From contig CALRNX020000014.1 of NCBI GenBank assembly GCA_943369665.1, positions 1-64,000 of the forward strand: DNA of 64,000 nucleotides. Reading direction: 5' to 3'. This stretch comes from UKL13-3 sp943369665 (GTDB lineage: Bacteria > Bacteroidota > Bacteroidia > UKL13-3). The notes below the pieces were generated by a model that saw nothing but the letters and a program-made list of their open reading frames with translations, ran no database searches and had not been told where the DNA came from. Below, one piece after another: positions 25,235 through 33,845 of the stretch; within the stretch, counting starts at the first letter, position 1, and the number at the start of each line of letters is the position of its first letter. The position numbers and the translations under genes are program-made.

Positions 25235-26779
25235 ATGACCGATAGAAGAGTTAGAGTTCGTTTTGCCCCAAGCCCTACCGGGCCTTTACACATTGGGGGT
25301 GTTCGTACAGCATTGTACAATTATTTGTTTGCCAAAAAACATGGTGGCGATTTTTACATACGTGTGGAAGATACAGACCAAACCCGCTTTGTTCCGGGTG
25401 CGGAAGAGTATATTATAGAGTCGCTTAAATGGCTTGGAATCATTGCCGATGAAGGTATTGGGTTTGGTCCTGATGCTTCGGGAGGCCCGCATGCGCCTTA
25501 CCGTCAGAGTGAACGTAAACACATGTATAAGCAATATGCCATGCAGTTGATTGAGGCAGGTCATGCATATTATGCATTTGATACTCCTGAAGACCTGGAA
25601 GCCATGCGTGAGCGCTTAAAGGCTTCGAATGTGGATGCCAAATACGATGCGATTACACGCAGTGCAATGAAAAACTCGTTGACGTTAAGCGAAGACGAAG
25701 TAAAAAGTCGTATAGAAAATGGAGAAGCGTATGTGATCCGTTTTAAATTACCACGCAAAGAAGAAGTAAAGTTTCATGACGAGATCCGTGGTTGGGTAAA
25801 TGTAAATACCAGCCAAATGGATGATAAAGTATTATACAAAAGCGATGGAATGCCAACGTATCATTTGGCCAATGTGGTGGATGATTATTTGATGCAAACT
25901 TCGCATGTGATCCGCGGAGAAGAATGGCTGCCATCTGCACCGCTGCATGTGTTATTATACCGTGCTTTGGGTTGGGAAGATGTGATGCCGAAATTTGCAC
26001 ATTTACCTTTATTGTTAAAGCCTGAAGGAAATGGAAAGCTCAGCAAACGAGATGGTGATCGGTTGGGATTCCCGGTCTTCCCATTGCAATGGACGGATCC
26101 TAAAACGGGGGAAATTTCGAGCGGATACCGCGAAAGTGGTTATATGCCCGAAGCGGTGGTTAATTTATTGGCATTGCTGGGCTGGAATCCCGGAAACAAT
26201 CTGGAGTTAATGAGTTTAACCGAGATGGTTAATTTGTTCTCTTTGGACAGGGTGAGTAAACACGGAGCAAAATTCGACCAAAACAAAGCGAAATGGTTCA
26301 ACCAGCAATATGTTCGCCACACGGATAATGCAATACTAGCAGCTGAATTGAAAAAGGAAGTTGAAGCGCGTAAGTTGGATTTTAGCGATGCCTATATAAC
26401 CCGAACTTGCGAATTGATTAAAGAGAAGATTTCGTTTGTAAAGGAGTTATGGAGTTTTGGCGAGTATTTTTTTATTGCTCCAACAGTATATGATGCCGGT
26501 GTTATTGAAAAACGCTGGAACGAAAAGTCACCATTGGTATTGCAGGATACAATCCAGGCACTGCGTCCGTTAGAAGAATATAATGCAGCAACGATTGAAG
26601 CAGCATACAACGAAGCGTTAACTAAAAACGGTGTAGCCAATAAAGATTTCATGCAATTGTTGCGTGTGTGTTTATCAGGTGTTGCCGGTGGTCCTCCTAT
26701 TTTTGAAATGGCTGAGTTGTTTGGCAAAAAGGAAACCATCGCGCGCTTACAACGTGCAATGGATACAATCAAAAAATAA
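25235..26779 (+). CDS. gltX: Glutamyl-tRNA synthetase
   Basis: The 514-residue class I synthetase shows the HIGH-type motif FAPSPTGPLHIGGVRTALYN at the N-terminus, then YIRVEDTDQTR, a tRNA-binding DGMPTYHLANVVDDYLM and the KMSKS-type motif KLSKRDGDR near residue 270. It charges tRNA-Glu with glutamate in the cytoplasm. The length is slightly above the usual 470-500. A promoter lies immediately upstream, and a lipoprotein and a B12-binding gene follow at 6- and 8-bp spacing, so they probably share the transcript. Confidence 0.97.
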   Translation: MTDRRVRVRFAPSPTGPLHIGGVRTALYNYLFAKKHGGDFYIRVEDTDQTRFVPGAEEYIIESLKWLGIIADEGIGFGPDASGGPHAPYRQSERKHMYKQYAMQLIEAGHAYYAFDTPEDLEAMRERLKASNVDAKYDAITRSAMKNSLTLSEDEVKSRIENGEAYVIRFKLPRKEEVKFHDEIRGWVNVNTSQMDDKVLYKSDGMPTYHLANVVDDYLMQTSHVIRGEEWLPSAPLHVLLYRALGWEDVMPKFAHLPLLLKPEGNGKLSKRDGDRLGFPVFPLQWTDPKTGEISSGYRESGYMPEAVVNLLALLGWNPGNNLELMSLTEMVNLFSLDRVSKHGAKFDQNKAKWFNQQYVRHTDNAILAAELKKEVEARKLDFSDAYITRTCELIKEKISFVKELWSFGEYFFIAPTVYDAGVIEKRWNEKSPLVLQDTIQALRPLEEYNAATIEAAYNEALTKNGVANKDFMQLLRVCLSGVAGGPPIFEMAELFGKKETIARLQRAMDTIKK

Positions 26780-26785
26780 AACAGT

Positions 26786-27337
26786 ATGAAAAAATTGCTT
26801 GTGTATGTAAGTATTGTTTTGGCACTTTCTTCGTGCAAAACGGCTTTGTTTGATAGCCTTCCCGGCCAGGAGCAAAAAACATTTCCGGCACAACTGCAAG
26901 GCTCGTATTACGTAAAAGTACCTTCGGGTTTTTTTAACCGAACAGCAATGAAGGATACCTTGTTTTTTGAAATAAACGAAAAAGGGATCGTTACACGTGA
27001 TAGCAGCAATGTAAACGAAACCAAACTGGACAACATGCACCACTTGCGATTGGTTAATCAAAAATACAATGTGCTTGCGGTTCAGGATGAAGAGTATAAA
27101 AGCTTTTGGAACTTTACGTTTGTTGAGCAAACAAAACGCGGTGCAAAGTTTTACAGCGTGATCGAGGATGATAAAAGTTCGGTATTACCGAAGTATTTCA
27201 AACGGTCATTTGTTGCAGTGAATAATGCAGGTGATTCTGTTTTTGCATACAAAACAAATGATGTTCAATTGGGCAATTATTTCGAAAAGGTATTGCGTAA
27301 AAAAGAAGCACTGGAATTGGTGCGCATCAAAAAATAA
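26786..27337 (+). CDS. Lipoprotein, unknown function
   Basis: The 183-residue product begins MKKLLVYVSIVLALSSCKT, a lipoprotein signal with the lipobox cysteine at residue 17. The rest is a soluble beta-rich domain (SYYVKVPSGFFNRTA, KDTLFFEINEKGIVTRD, SFVAVNNAGDSVFAYK) with no motif I recognise. It is only 6 bp after gltX and 8 bp before the B12-binding gene, so it is most likely translated from the gltX transcript. Confidence 0.75.
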   Translation: MKKLLVYVSIVLALSSCKTALFDSLPGQEQKTFPAQLQGSYYVKVPSGFFNRTAMKDTLFFEINEKGIVTRDSSNVNETKLDNMHHLRLVNQKYNVLAVQDEEYKSFWNFTFVEQTKRGAKFYSVIEDDKSSVLPKYFKRSFVAVNNAGDSVFAYKTNDVQLGNYFEKVLRKKEALELVRIKK

Positions 27338-27345
27338 TATTAATA

Positions 27346-27753
27346 ATGAGTAAACCCATAAGAGTATTAGTAGCCAAAGTTGGACTTGATGGACACGATC
27401 GTGGAGCCAAAGTAATAGCCACAGCATTGCGCGATGCAGGTATGGAAGTGATCTATACTGGCTTACGCCAAACGCCCGAAATGGTGGTTCAGGCGGCTTT
27501 GCAGGAAGATGTGGATGTAATTGGTGTGAGCATTCTATCAGGAGCCCACAATACCGTTTTTCCACGTCTCATTGATTTAATGAAAAAGGAGGGAATGGAG
27601 GATGTGTTGCTTACAGGTGGAGGTATTATTCCTGATGAAGACATGCAAAATTTGGGCAATTTAGGTGTGGGAAAATTGTTTGCTCCGGGCTCGCCTATGA
27701 GTGAAATATCAGCATATATAAAGGATTGGGTAAACACCCATCGCAACAAATAG
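27346..27753 (+). CDS. Stand-alone cobalamin-binding domain (methylmalonyl-CoA mutase C-terminal type)
   Basis: The 135-residue protein is a single B12-binding domain: VGLDGHDRGAKVIATALRDAG carries the DxHxxG motif (split here as DGHDRG), with GVSILSGAH and LTGGGIIPDED forming the nucleotide-tail pocket. It matches the C-terminal domain of methylmalonyl-CoA mutase large subunits, and stand-alone versions exist as small subunits of isobutyryl-CoA or ethylmalonyl-CoA mutases. No mutase catalytic subunit is in the window. The neighbouring enoyl-CoA hydratase fits a role in acyl-CoA metabolism; the partner is unknown. Confidence 0.92.
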   Translation: MSKPIRVLVAKVGLDGHDRGAKVIATALRDAGMEVIYTGLRQTPEMVVQAALQEDVDVIGVSILSGAHNTVFPRLIDLMKKEGMEDVLLTGGGIIPDEDMQNLGNLGVGKLFAPGSPMSEISAYIKDWVNTHRNK

Positions 27754-27794
27754 CATTGTAATCTTTGTGTATAAAAAACATGTATTTAATACCT

Positions 27795-27818
27795 CAATAA
27801 ACACAAATACGTTTATTG
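27795..27818. repeat. 24-bp perfect dyad upstream of the enoyl-CoA hydratase gene
   Basis: CAATAAAC at 27795-27802 is the exact inverted complement of GTTTATTG at 27811-27818, around an 8-nt centre. No T tract follows, so an operator or repeat is more likely than a terminator. No bound regulator can be named. Confidence 0.5.
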
Positions 27819-27889
27819 TTGTGTTACCAATAAGCGAAACAATTTAGTCTACTATTTTTATAATTTTAAAAAGTAACAAAACATTTTAG

Positions 27890-28681
27890 ATGACAACAGC
27901 AGCTATGTACGAAACGATTCTGACAGAAATTAAAAACGAGATTTTTTACATCACGATTAACAGAGAATCAAAACTGAATGCCCTCAACATTCAAACTTTA
28001 ACCGATATCAAAAATGCCGTATTGAGTATTTATGGAAGTTCCGAAGTAAAAGGGGTGATCCTTACCGGTTCGGGACAAAAGGCGTTTGCAGCGGGAGCTG
28101 ATATTGCAGAGTTTGCAAATTTTAATGTAGAAGAAGGAACTCGCATGAGTGCTGAAGGACATGCAGTGTTAAATGCTATCGAAAATTGCCCTAAACCTGT
28201 TATTGCAGCCATTAACGGATTTGCATTGGGAGGAGGAAACGAATTGGCCATGTCGTGCCATATGAGAATTGCCGGAGAAGGTGCAAAATTTGGTCAGCCT
28301 GAAGTAAACTTGGGTATTACGCCAGGTTATGCAGGCACTCAACGTTTGGCTCAATTGATTGGTAAAGGCCGTGCGTTGGAAGTATTAATGACTGGAGACA
28401 TGATCCCTGCTCAACGTGCTTATGAAATGGGCTTGGTAAACCATGTTGTGCCTGTAGATCAGGTTGTAGCTAAGGCGGAAGAGATCCTAAGCAAAGTAAA
28501 AACCAAATCGCCATTGGCTATTGCCTCGGTTATCCGTTGTGTAAATGCGCATTACGAGAAGAAACTGGATGGAAACAATGTTGAAATAAATGAGTTTGGA
28601 AACTTCTTCGGATCGGAAGATTTTAAAGAAGGTACCATAGCCTTCATGGAGAAACGCAAAGCAGAATTTAAAGGAAAATAA
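27890..28681 (+). CDS. Enoyl-CoA hydratase/isomerase
   Basis: The 263-residue crotonase-fold protein has AFAAGADIAEF (oxyanion-hole region), GFALGGGNELAMSC with the first catalytic Glu, and FGQPEVNLGITPGYAGTQRL with the second Glu, matching the two glutamates of rat mitochondrial enoyl-CoA hydratase. This supports hydration of trans-2-enoyl-CoA in fatty acid or amino acid breakdown. An in-frame ATG 15 nt inside the gene is an alternative start. Its 3' side carries repeat copy B and a terminator. Confidence 0.93.
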   Translation: MTTAAMYETILTEIKNEIFYITINRESKLNALNIQTLTDIKNAVLSIYGSSEVKGVILTGSGQKAFAAGADIAEFANFNVEEGTRMSAEGHAVLNAIENCPKPVIAAINGFALGGGNELAMSCHMRIAGEGAKFGQPEVNLGITPGYAGTQRLAQLIGKGRALEVLMTGDMIPAQRAYEMGLVNHVVPVDQVVAKAEEILSKVKTKSPLAIASVIRCVNAHYEKKLDGNNVEINEFGNFFGSEDFKEGTIAFMEKRKAEFKGK

Positions 28682-28701
28682 TTTTTATAGATGACGTTTT
28701 A

Positions 28702-28792
28702 GCCACAGATTCCACAGATTAGTGTTTTTCAAAGGTATCAGTGAAAATGATCACAAATAGTCTTGGGCCAAATTTCTGTGTTAATCAGTAGC
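28702..28792. repeat. 91-bp intergenic element with inverted ends (copy B)
   Basis: It starts GCCACAGATTCCACAGATTA and ends AATCAGTAGC, aligning along its length with copy A at 22449-22536 (shared inner blocks GTGAAAAT, CACAAAT and TTTCTGTG). It lies between the enoyl-CoA hydratase stop and a terminator. Confidence 0.8.
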
Positions 28793-28827
28793 ACTGACCA
28801 CTATATTTTTTATAACGTAAGTATTGT

Positions 28828-28858
28828 AAAAGCCAGGCAGAAATGTTTGGCTTTTTTT
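28828..28858 (+). terminator. Terminator
   Basis: AAAGCCA at 28829-28835 pairs with TGGCTTT at 28848-28854, followed by more Ts. It probably ends the enoyl-CoA hydratase transcript. Confidence 0.7.
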
Positions 28859-28898
28859 GTGCTGTTTCATTTTCAAAAAAAGTAATAACTTGCCCTCA

Positions 28899-29561
28899 GT
28901 GGAACAGCATACAACCTCCAAGGAAAAAATATTAAAAAAAGTACGTGCTGCTTTGATTTTTAAATCGAAGAGTAAATTTACAAATATTGACCTGGAGAGT
29001 AATGTATATGCACAACCCGATAAAGATGAATCGATATTTGAAACGTTTGCAAGACAGTTCACACAGCTTACCGGGCAGTTCGTTATTTGCGACAACAAGT
29101 TCGATTTTATAGATAAACTCCTTACCCTTGCAGAGCGCAAAAAGTATAAAAATATTTACTGTTGGGATGAAACATTGCAAACCCAATTGCAGGATGCAGG
29201 GATTTCCTTTCAGGCAAAAAGAGATAACCTCGAAAAGATGCAGGTTGCAATTACCAATTGTGAAGCATTAATAGCCAGAACAGGTTCGGTATTGGTTACT
29301 TCAGGTAAAAATTCACGGATTCTTTCCATCTATCCTCCTGTTCATATTGTGGTTGCTTATACTTCGCAGGTGGTGATGGAAATTAAAGACGGCTTGCAGG
29401 TATTGCGCAATAAATATGGCAAAAATCTACCATCCATGATCTCGTTTATTTCGGGTCCGAGCCGTACAAGTGATATTGAAAAAACACTTGTTATTGGTGC
29501 CCAAGGGCCCAAAGAAGTGTTTGTATTTTTGATCGATGATGCCAAACATGATTCTTTATAA
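28899..29561 (+). CDS. LUD-domain protein (LutC-like)
   Basis: The chosen GTG at 28899 gives 220 residues, starting VEQHTTSKEKILKKVR, which is where LutC/YkgG proteins normally begin; it lies 6 nt after a TAACTTG element. The domain shows NCEALIARTGSVLVTSG and the closing SFISGPSRTSDIEKTLVIGA typical of LUD proteins. In other bacteria LutC acts with the iron-sulfur proteins LutA and LutB in L-lactate utilisation. Those partners are not in the window, so the pathway is unproven. A TTG at 28890 is another possible start. Confidence 0.88.
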   Translation: MEQHTTSKEKILKKVRAALIFKSKSKFTNIDLESNVYAQPDKDESIFETFARQFTQLTGQFVICDNKFDFIDKLLTLAERKKYKNIYCWDETLQTQLQDAGISFQAKRDNLEKMQVAITNCEALIARTGSVLVTSGKNSRILSIYPPVHIVVAYTSQVVMEIKDGLQVLRNKYGKNLPSMISFISGPSRTSDIEKTLVIGAQGPKEVFVFLIDDAKHDSL

Positions 29562-29602
29562 CGGATAAATAATTATCCACCTCCAACCAATTATACCAAG
29601 CA

Positions 29603-30352
29603 TTGAGCACAGCAACAAAAATATATTTCCTGTCCGATTTTCATTTAGGTGTTCCCGATTATGAATCGAGTTTACAGCGTGAAAAAAGAATCGTTCGTTG
29701 GTTGGATGAAGTAGCAAAAGACGCGTCCGATATTTATTTTGTAGGCGACCTGTTTGATTTTTGGTTTGAGTATAAAACGGTTGTTCCCAAAGGATTTGTA
29801 AGGTTATTGGGCAAAATGGCCCAGTTAAGTGATGCCGGTATCAAACTTCATGTATTTCATGGAAACCACGATCTGTGGCAGTTTGGCTATTTTGAAAAAG
29901 AGATTGGCTGTACGGTGTATCCCAAACAAGTTACCCTAAACCTGAAAGGCAAGAAATTTCACATTGCACATGGGGATGGATTGGGGCCCGGGCAAAAATG
30001 GTTCAAGTTTATTTTATCCATTTACCGCAATCCTTTTTTTCAGCGTTTTTTTGCGTTCATGCATCCCAATCTTGCTATTACAGTTGCTAATTGGTTCTCG
30101 CAACGGAGCAAACACAAAACCCATACAACCGATCAGGTATACCTTGGCGATGATAAAGAATACCTAGTTTTATACGCCAGGGAAGTGCTTTCCCGCGAAC
30201 CCATTGATTATTTTATCTTTGGTCATCGGCATTTTCCGTTCGATAAGAAAGTTGGTAACAGCCACGTTATCAACCTAGGTGATTGGATGGGTTATAATAC
30301 CTATGTTGTATTTGACGGAACCACTGTTGAGCTCAAAAAGTATGAAGGATAA
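29603..30352 (+). CDS. lpxH: UDP-2,3-diacylglucosamine diphosphatase-like metallophosphoesterase
   Basis: No ATG precedes the conserved first strand, so the TTG at 29603 (STATKIYFLSDFHLG) is used. The 249-residue protein has the metallophosphoesterase ligands in order: SDFHLG, VGDLFDFWFE, HGNHDLW, HIAHGDGLG and FGHRHFPF. This set, and the GDLFDFWFEY context, fits LpxH, which cleaves UDP-2,3-diacylglucosamine to lipid X on the cytoplasmic face in lipid A synthesis. The assignment to LpxH rather than another calcineurin-fold enzyme is an inference. It overlaps the next gene by 11 nt. Confidence 0.88.
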   Translation: MSTATKIYFLSDFHLGVPDYESSLQREKRIVRWLDEVAKDASDIYFVGDLFDFWFEYKTVVPKGFVRLLGKMAQLSDAGIKLHVFHGNHDLWQFGYFEKEIGCTVYPKQVTLNLKGKKFHIAHGDGLGPGQKWFKFILSIYRNPFFQRFFAFMHPNLAITVANWFSQRSKHKTHTTDQVYLGDDKEYLVLYAREVLSREPIDYFIFGHRHFPFDKKVGNSHVINLGDWMGYNTYVVFDGTTVELKKYEG

Positions 30353-31202
30353 AAACAGTTTTAAATGGGTTTGTAAAGGGTTGTTATGCCTGGTGCTTTC
30401 CGTTTGCTGTTTTGTGTATAATGTCACTGCGCAAATTCATGTATCCGATTCACTCGCTACCTCGGATTCTTCTTTTCGATTGATCAAAACGATTCCAATT
30501 GATGCAAAGGATTTGCAAACAGACAGGTTAGGGAATTTGTATTTGGTGAGTCAAACCAATCAGCTGTATAAATACAGTGTTGAAGGAAAATTGCTCAGCA
30601 CATTAAATTATAAGTACCTCGGAAATATTACCAGTGTGGATGCCAGCAATCCTTTGGAGATATATGTTTTTTATAAGGAATTAAACCTGGTTGTTTTTTT
30701 AGATAATAACCTGGCATACAGAGGTGAAATGAGGTTGAATGATGTTGGAATCGGCCAGTCTGCAGCCATTGCGCGCTCATATGATAATGGTATTTGGGTT
30801 TTCGATCTGGCAGATTTACAATTAAAACGGATGACCAAAGACGGGCAAAATTTGCAAACAAGTGGCAATATCCGTCAGTATATTGCCAACAATAGTTCGG
30901 TTATCAATATGTACGATAATAATGAACGCGTATTTGTGAATGATTCGGCCAACGGCATTTTGGTATTTGATGTGTTCGCTTCTTATATCAAAACATTGCC
31001 AATTAAAGGATGTACCGAGATAAAGGTAATTGGGGAAGAGCTCTTTTATGAGCAACATCATCAGTTGTATAAATATGAGCTCAAAACCTTCCGAACGCTG
31101 GTTTACAATATTCCTGAGGCTTCGTTGGTAAAGGATGTCAGCATTGAAAAAGAGCGTTTATACCTGCTAAAAAAGGGAGAAGTAAGTATTTATGGCTTCT
31201 AG
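30342..31202 (+). CDS. Secreted propeller-like protein, unknown function
   Basis: The ATG at 30342 gives 286 residues starting with a signal peptide (positively charged MKDKNSFKWVCK, then a hydrophobic stretch ending VTA). It overlaps the end of the LpxH-like gene by 11 nt. The mature part repeats a pattern of about 40 residues, LQTDRLGNLYLVSQTNQLYKYS and later segments such as RSYDNGIWVFDLADLQLKR, suggesting a small beta-propeller. No catalytic motif is visible. Function unknown; translational coupling to the LpxH-like gene is likely. Confidence 0.7.
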   Translation: MKDKNSFKWVCKGLLCLVLSVCCFVYNVTAQIHVSDSLATSDSSFRLIKTIPIDAKDLQTDRLGNLYLVSQTNQLYKYSVEGKLLSTLNYKYLGNITSVDASNPLEIYVFYKELNLVVFLDNNLAYRGEMRLNDVGIGQSAAIARSYDNGIWVFDLADLQLKRMTKDGQNLQTSGNIRQYIANNSSVINMYDNNERVFVNDSANGILVFDVFASYIKTLPIKGCTEIKVIGEELFYEQHHQLYKYELKTFRTLVYNIPEASLVKDVSIEKERLYLLKKGEVSIYGF

Positions 31203-31235
31203 TCATTATCTTCGCGCCTCGATTTTTAAGATACC

Positions 31236-32309
31236 ATGTTAGATAAATTAGAAGCAATTGAACAGCGCCATACCAGAGTGGGAGAACAGCTTACCGACCC
31301 GGGCGTATTAGCGGATATGAAGCGGTTCAAACAGTTAAATAAAGAGTATAAGGACCTTACCCGTATTGTTGAAAAATACCATGAATACCGTACGTTAAAA
31401 GGTAATATAGAGAATTGCAAACAGATCCTTGCCACCGAAAAGGATGAAGATATGCGTGAGATGGCAAAGGCCGAATTGGAAGAGATGGAGCCTAAAGTTC
31501 CTTTGATCGAGGAAGAGATAAAAGTATTGTTGATCCCCAAAGATCCCGGAGACGAAAAAAATGCAATTATTGAAATTCGTGGAGGAACAGGTGGCGATGA
31601 GGCAAGTATTTTTGCGGGAGATCTTTACAGGATGTATACCCGTTACTGTGAAAAACGCGGCTGGAAAGTAGATGTGGTAGATTTTACGGAAGGAACAGCC
31701 GGTGGTTACAAAGAGGTGATCATGGAGGTTACAGCCGAGGACGCATATGGTATTTTGAAATATGAAAGTGGTGTACACCGCGTGCAACGTGTACCCGATA
31801 CCGAAACACAAGGAAGGGTTCACACATCGGCAGCAACCGTTGTGGTATTGCCCGAAGCCGAAGAAGTAGATGTGTATCTGAATCCGGCTGATATTGATCT
31901 GCAAACGTCACGTTCCGGTGGTGCAGGTGGGCAAAATGTAAATAAAGTTGAAACCAAAGTGCAGCTTACCCACAGGCCAACAGGTATTGTGGTTGTGTGT
32001 CAGATAGAGCGTTCACAGCTAGGAAACAGGGAAAGAGCGATGCAAATGTTGCGTTCCAAATTATATGAAATTGAGTTGAATAAGTATAACGAAAAAATTG
32101 CAAGCTCCCGCAAAACAATGGTTTCAACCGGTGATCGCTCGGCAAAAATTCGTACCTATAATTATCCGCAAGGACGTGTAACCGATCACCGTATTGGATT
32201 TACCGTATACAATTTACCACAGGTTATGGATGGCGATATCCAAGATTTTATTGATAACCTGCAGGTAGCTGAAAATGCAGAGAAATTGAAAGAAGGCGGA
32301 TTGATATAA
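31236..32309 (+). CDS. prfA: Peptide chain release factor 1
   Basis: The 357-residue protein has the class I release factor signatures: the codon-recognition domain and the catalytic GGQ at residues 231-233 within SGGAGGQNVNKVET. ESGVHRVQRVPDTETQGRVHTS is split by the PxT-type region used by RF1 to read UAA and UAG. It hydrolyses peptidyl-tRNA at stop codons. It ends 3 bp from the stop of a convergent minus-strand gene, with no terminator between them. Confidence 0.96.
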   Translation: MLDKLEAIEQRHTRVGEQLTDPGVLADMKRFKQLNKEYKDLTRIVEKYHEYRTLKGNIENCKQILATEKDEDMREMAKAELEEMEPKVPLIEEEIKVLLIPKDPGDEKNAIIEIRGGTGGDEASIFAGDLYRMYTRYCEKRGWKVDVVDFTEGTAGGYKEVIMEVTAEDAYGILKYESGVHRVQRVPDTETQGRVHTSAATVVVLPEAEEVDVYLNPADIDLQTSRSGGAGGQNVNKVETKVQLTHRPTGIVVVCQIERSQLGNRERAMQMLRSKLYEIELNKYNEKIASSRKTMVSTGDRSAKIRTYNYPQGRVTDHRIGFTVYNLPQVMDGDIQDFIDNLQVAENAEKLKEGGLI

Positions 32310-32312
32310 TGC

Positions 32313-32990
32313 TTAGCTGCTTGCGAAAGCAATACTGGCCACACTTAGTTTACAACCCTCTATCGCTAATATTTTTTTGCCGCAGGCTTCAATGGTTGCA
32401 CCGGTAGTGATCACATCATCTACCAGCAATATATGTTTATGTGCAAACGCACTTGTTGCTGTTACTTCAAAAACGTCCTCTACATTTTCCCATCGTTCAA
32501 ACCGTTGTTTTTTAGTTTGGGTTTCCGTGGCTTTATGCCTCATTATATAGTGGCTCATATTTTCTGCATCTAAGCTTGCCGACAGACCCTGTACAATTAG
32601 TTCGCTTTGATTGTAACCCCTGATTCGTTGTTTACTTTTGTGCAATGGAATAGCCGCTATACCATCCACGTTCAGGCCGGCCTGTTGTAATATGCTCCCG
32701 TAATACTGACCTATAAAAACAGCTAATTCTTTATTGTCTTTGTATTTTATCTCGTGCAAAATATGTTGTACGGCATTCCCTTTTTTAAAGTATAAAAATG
32801 CAAGGGCTTGTTCTAATGGAATACGTCCCCAAAATACTTTTGATAAATGATGTTCAGGTAATGTATGGAAATAGGTTTGTGGCAAATGGAGCAGGCAATG
32901 CGTACACAAAAAAGTTTCGTTAACAGCCAAGTTTCCATTGCAGGCAATACACAACCTGGGGTAAAAGAGTTGTACCAATGATTTGAGCAT
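32313..32990 (-). CDS. ComF-family phosphoribosyltransferase-like protein
   Basis: The 225-residue protein has an N-terminal zinc-ribbon pattern (CIAC and CTHC) and a C-terminal phosphoribosyltransferase fold with ILLVDDVITTGAT, the PRPP-binding loop, plus AIPLHKSKQRIRGYNQSELI, all typical of ComF/GntX. ComF is linked to natural DNA uptake in other bacteria, and the ComM-like gene in this window is a second competence-associated gene, but it lies far away. The enzymatic activity of the family is not established. Confidence 0.9.
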   Translation of the reverse strand: MLKSLVQLFYPRLCIACNGNLAVNETFLCTHCLLHLPQTYFHTLPEHHLSKVFWGRIPLEQALAFLYFKKGNAVQHILHEIKYKDNKELAVFIGQYYGSILQQAGLNVDGIAAIPLHKSKQRIRGYNQSELIVQGLSASLDAENMSHYIMRHKATETQTKKQRFERWENVEDVFEVTATSAFAHKHILLVDDVITTGATIEACGKKILAIEGCKLSVASIAFASS

Positions 32991-33125
32991 TTTTCAAAAG
33001 GGGTATTTAATCAACGATATTGGATGGTTGAGGTGAGTTTATTACCTATCTACCAAATTATTTAAAATGTGAAACAAATCCAATCATAATTCTTTAAGTT
33101 TGAGTTAGGTTAAACAGATATCAAT

Positions 33126-33845
33126 ATGAAACAGGTTTTTTACGATGCCGAAATCATTCACATCATTGATGAGTCTGAAGTTGTGAAGCGATTCTTTTTT
33201 CGCATGTTACATGTAGAGAAGTTTCATTTTAAACCGGGTCAATTTGTAATGGTTAATTTGCCGATTGAATCTAAGATTTCTTATAGGAGCTATTCAATTG
33301 CTTCGGCCCCCGGGGAGGATAATATTTTTGAACTAATCATTGTGTTAAATGAAACAGGATTAGGGACTCCATATATGTGGGAGCATTATAAAGTTGGAAT
33401 GAAGGTTCCCGTTGCCGGTCCGGTTGGAAAGTTTACATTGCCGGAAACAATTAATCACGACCTTTGCCTGATAGCTACAGGTACAGGTATTGCGCCTTTG
33501 CGCAGCATGGTACATCATATCATCAACAATAATATCGAACACCAAAATATTTATATGGTGTTTGGGAATCGTGTCCAACGTGATATTTTGTATCGGAAGG
33601 AAATGGAATTGCTGGATGAGCAGTATTCTAAATTTAACTTTATTCCGGTTTTGTCTCGTGAAGATGCTTCAACCTGGAATGGAAAAACTGGGTATGTTCA
33701 TGCGATCTATGAAGAGTTGTTTGCCGATAAACGTCCTGCCTCTTTTTATTTGTGTGGCTGGAAAAACATGATATTAGACGCCCGCGACAGGTTGGTGGGC
33801 ATGGGTTATAGCAAAGAGTTTATTAAATTTGAACTCTATGATTAA
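33126..33845 (+). CDS. Ferredoxin-NADP reductase-like flavoprotein
   Basis: The 239-residue protein has an N-terminal FAD-binding beta barrel with the RSYSIASAPGED motif and a C-terminal NAD(P)-binding domain with LIATGTGIAPLRSM and FYLCGWKNMILDARDRL. The CG near the end and the aromatic C-terminal residue (FELYD) fit plant-type FNR or flavodoxin reductase relatives. It moves electrons between NAD(P)H and a carrier protein; the partner is unknown. TAAGTTTG at 33095-33102 is a likely -7 element. The stop overlaps the next gene by 8 nt. Confidence 0.9.
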   Translation: MKQVFYDAEIIHIIDESEVVKRFFFRMLHVEKFHFKPGQFVMVNLPIESKISYRSYSIASAPGEDNIFELIIVLNETGLGTPYMWEHYKVGMKVPVAGPVGKFTLPETINHDLCLIATGTGIAPLRSMVHHIINNNIEHQNIYMVFGNRVQRDILYRKEMELLDEQYSKFNFIPVLSREDASTWNGKTGYVHAIYEELFADKRPASFYLCGWKNMILDARDRLVGMGYSKEFIKFELYD

